From positions 1 to 6,903 of the forward strand of contig CATOJL010000075.1 of the NCBI GenBank assembly GCA_951800155.1: a stretch of 6,903 bases of DNA, given 5' to 3'. Below the pieces are notes generated by a model. That model did not search any database, was not told the origin of the DNA, and was given only the letters and a program-made list of their open reading frames with translations. Position numbers and translations under genes: made by a program. The stretch is from an uncultured Bacilli bacterium (GTDB lineage: Bacteria > Bacillota_I > Bacilli_A > RF39 > UBA660). Positions 5,575 to 6,903 of this stretch are shown one piece after another; the stretch's first letter is position 1; every line of letters begins with the position of its first letter.

Positions 5575-6445
5575 ATTGGTACTTGATCATTTTTCCCTCT
5601 TGTTTTGGTAAATAGAACTCTCTACTATTAGGAGGTTGCTTCATTCCTGCTGCACTAAAATCGAGTACATCATATAATTCTTGATATTTTGACCTCGCTA
5701 CTAGGCTTCCATCCGTTGCTATATACCCTTTGTCAATTTTATTCGCTTCATAAGTAACAATCGTTCCAATTGCCTTACTATCTATATCAGAAATGGTGGC
5801 TGTGCAAGTGGCATCTTCCTCACTTGCTACACCGCAAGATGTTCCCAAAACAATCTTAGCAATTACGTTCGCATTGTTAGAAAAATCTAACTTTTTCACA
5901 CCTTTTCCACTTGCTTGTGTATCAAATTTATCCACTTTTGTCCAAGTTGTTCCTCCATTAGTTGAATAACAATAAGACCTCGTATCTCCATTACTTAATG
6001 GATACGAAATGGTAACGGTTTTTTTAATCGCATATCCTTGCTTATCAATCGCACAAGAAAGTCCTGCCAAGTCATTACTAGGACTCTGCACATCACAACT
6101 GCCCGTTTCTAAGTCAATTGTATATTTATTATCACTCGTATAAGTGACTAAAACCTTTTGATCTAAATCCAACTCTTCCGAATCGAGCGCTAAAAAACCT
6201 TTGTTATCAAGCTCAAATAAATTGATACAATAATTTTTGCCTTCTCGAGCTGGATATGTATTCTTATTGGCATTTAAATACGATTCCACCGCAGAAGCAA
6301 TCATTTTCTCCTTTGCTTTATCTACTTCATCTTCCTGTCTTGTAACCATTTCTAAAATCTTAGGAAAAGCTACAATCATAATCAATCCTAATACAACAAT
6401 AACTGCTAACATTTCTACTAAAGTAAATGCATTTTTCCTTTTCAT
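5573..6445 (-). CDS. Type IV pilin-like protein with C-terminal tail-collar-like domain
   Basis: A 290-residue surface protein with a class III (prepilin) signal. The basic leader MKRKNA is followed by F7TLVE11MLAVIVVLGLIMIV, the usual cleavage/methylation site with Glu at +5 and a hydrophobic helix to about residue 27. Ala rather than Gly precedes the cut. A long helix (29-62) continues the pilin stalk. Residues 70-220 form an exported domain with six cysteines in the whole protein (73, 117, 131, 159, 204, 214) and an Asp-box-like YSTNGGTTW (160-168). Residues 226-290 (IGTIVTY, TDGSLVARSKYQELYDVL, FYLPKQEGKMIKY) closely follow the phage tail-collar pattern. I take the ATG at 6445 because GGAGGAG lies 4 nt before it; a TTG 15 nt upstream would put that site inside the gene. 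No other pilus gene is nearby. A perfect promoter and its own terminator make it a single-gene unit. Confidence 0.85.
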   Translation of the reverse strand: MKRKNAFTLVEMLAVIVVLGLIMIVAFPKILEMVTRQEDEVDKAKEKMIASAVESYLNANKNTYPAREGKNYCINLFELDNKGFLALDSEELDLDQKVLVTYTSDNKYTIDLETGSCDVQSPSNDLAGLSCAIDKQGYAIKKTVTISYPLSNGDTRSYCYSTNGGTTWTKVDKFDTQASGKGVKKLDFSNNANVIAKIVLGTSCGVASEEDATCTATISDIDSKAIGTIVTYEANKIDKGYIATDGSLVARSKYQELYDVLDFSAAGMKQPPNSREFYLPKQEGKMIKYQ

Positions 6446-6449
6446 ATGA

Positions 6450-6456
6450 CTCCTCC
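6450..6456 (-). promoter_or_regulatory. Ribosome binding site deciding the pilin start
   Basis: The minus strand reads GGAGGAG, 4 nt before the ATG at 6445. It excludes the in-frame TTG at 6458-6460 as the start, since that codon lies upstream of the site. Confidence 0.85.
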
Positions 6457-6476
6457 GCAACTATTCTACTATGTTT

Positions 6477-6505
6477 ATTATAGTTAAAATTACACAGATT
6501 GTCAA
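6477..6505 (-). promoter_or_regulatory. Perfect consensus sigma-A promoter of the pilin-like gene
   Basis: On the minus strand the -35 TTGACA (6500-6505), a 17-nt spacer and the -10 TATAAT (6477-6482) match the housekeeping consensus exactly. Transcription should begin near 6470, giving a leader of about 25 nt before the pilin ATG. No operator or attenuator is evident in that leader, so strong constitutive expression is expected. Confidence 0.9.
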
Positions 6506-6511
6506 TCAAAG

Positions 6512-6534
6512 AAAAAAAGGTAATATTACCTTTT
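6512..6534 (-). terminator. Palindromic terminator after the Cys/His-rich remnant
   Basis: Positions 6515-6534 form a perfect 20-bp palindrome (AAAAGGTAATATTACCTTTT). On the minus strand it runs into seven T residues. The expected hairpin is eight pairs with a 4-nt loop. The TAA of the Cys/His-rich frame (6533-6535) lies at its first arm, so it ends transcripts coming from the ATPase side just before the pilin promoter. Confidence 0.75.
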
Positions 6535-6688
6535 AGTCTGCAAAATTAGAACATTTTCCACAATCAATGTTACATACTTGATCTTCCTCAGAGCATGTGA
6601 ATTGTGGTGTATATGTATGCTTATAAATGTGACGATTTACAACATGTGTATGAATTGGACATACATGTGTCTGCCCTTTTTTGATAGA
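6533..6688 (-). pseudogene. 3' remnant of a Cys/His-rich small protein, possibly coat-like; no start codon
   Basis: Directly after the ATPase stop, and in the same frame, 51 codons stay open to a TAA. The peptide is rich in Cys and His: VCPIHTHVVNRHIYKHTY (9-26), then FTCSEEDQVCNIDCGKC (30-46), with cysteines at 10, 32, 39, 43 and 46 and six histidines. Such non-random composition, followed at once by a proper terminator, argues for a real protein end. There is no ATG, GTG or TTG in frame; only an ATC stands at the second codon, ahead of KKGQTH. The pattern loosely recalls small CotD-type spore-coat proteins, which is a weak resemblance from memory. The likeliest reading is a gene whose 5' part was lost or displaced when the ATPase gene arrived. 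Alternatives are a TAG readthrough extension of the ATPase or a non-standard start. Confidence 0.5.
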
Positions 6689-6903
6689 CTAAATTTCTAC
6701 TCTTCCTAGTAAGAAATCTATAGCGTTTATTTGCTTTATCCCATCATAGTTTGCTGTATCATAATCCAAAGTTATTATATATTTTGGATAATTATCATTT
6801 ATAGTTTCAAGCGAATTCAATTCTCTTTTTAAAGTATTTTCATCTCTAACTGATAATGCAACTTGAATATATTTTAATCCATCATTATTTTTTACAACAA
6901 AAT
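6689..6903 (-). CDS. C-terminal part of a DUF4143-type AAA ATPase (5' end outside window)
   Basis: Seventy residues from the right edge to a TAG. They contain KYIQVALSVRDENTLKRE (10-27), then NYPKYIITLDYD (37-48) and DGIKQINAIDFLLG (53-66). This matches the usual end of the family that joins an N-terminal AAA_14 ATPase module to a C-terminal DUF4143 restriction-nuclease-like domain: 'yiQVs..l.de.t..RE...l..i.dnypKyilt.d....dGI..lni.dfLl'. These proteins, about 400 residues long, are frequent, multicopy and patchily distributed in gut Firmicutes and Bacteroidetes; their cellular role is unsettled. The ATP-binding motifs would lie outside the window. The stop is followed in frame by the Cys/His-rich codons described separately, with no terminator of its own between them. 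Confidence 0.78.
   Translation of the reverse strand, partial: FVVKNNDGLKYIQVALSVRDENTLKRELNSLETINDNYPKYIITLDYDTANYDGIKQINAIDFLLGRVEI

Noticed and set aside
6237..6449. Plus-strand frame of 70 codons opposite the pilin N-terminus
   Set aside because: It uses a TTG start with no ribosome binding site and is fully antisense to the pilin signal and stalk.
6642..6670. Direct repeat ACATGTGT about 21 nt apart, considered as an insertion-site duplication
   Set aside because: It falls within the Cys/His-rich codons and reflects the repeated His-containing amino-acid pattern on the other strand. It does not flank the ATPase gene.

Overview
The window is AT-rich DNA from a low-GC Gram-positive bacterium. 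It has strong Shine-Dalgarno sequences of the AGGAGG type, sigma-A-like promoters and T-tract terminators. Stops are only TAA or TAG, and tryptophan is TGG. The gene content (class B penicillin-binding protein, Fe/Mn superoxide dismutase, endonuclease IV, DUF2624-like protein, L33, EF-P) points to the Bacilli/Erysipelotrichia/RF39-like branch of the Firmicutes. The species cannot be named from sequence reading alone. All genes but one lie on the minus strand, so transcription runs from high to low coordinates.

Right edge (about 6903-6512): the C-terminal 70 residues of a DUF4143-type AAA ATPase enter from outside the window and end at a TAG. Directly behind it, in the same frame, are 51 codons of a Cys/His-rich small protein that has no start codon. 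These end inside a hairpin terminator. This looks like the 3' remnant of a small coat-like gene, or possibly a readthrough extension.

Pilin locus (6505-5545): a perfect TTGACA-N17-TATAAT promoter drives a single type IV pilin-like protein. Its C-terminus resembles a phage tail-collar domain, which is an unusual combination. A terminator overlaps its stop codon.

Repair and oxidative-stress block (5506-3677): nfo (endonuclease IV) is followed by a convergent, tail-overlapping DUF2624-like gene, the only plus-strand gene. A divergent 79-bp gap then leads to a superoxide dismutase gene. The metal ligands of this SOD are intact, but much of its usual second shell is altered. Its 3' end overlaps the start of a class B PBP (PBP2/PbpA type) by 26 nt. 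The PBP carries a DxDxDG loop beside its KTG motif.

Translation block (1628 to 1): a good promoter precedes rpmG (L33, zinc-ribbon type), an unrecognised 61-residue basic protein, efp, and a short-chain dehydrogenase cut by the left edge. These four probably form one operon. The set nfo, yqfT-like, sodA, pbpA, rpmG recalls a compressed version of the yqf-yqg region of Bacillus subtilis.

No CRISPR array, tRNA, rRNA or insertion sequence was recognised.
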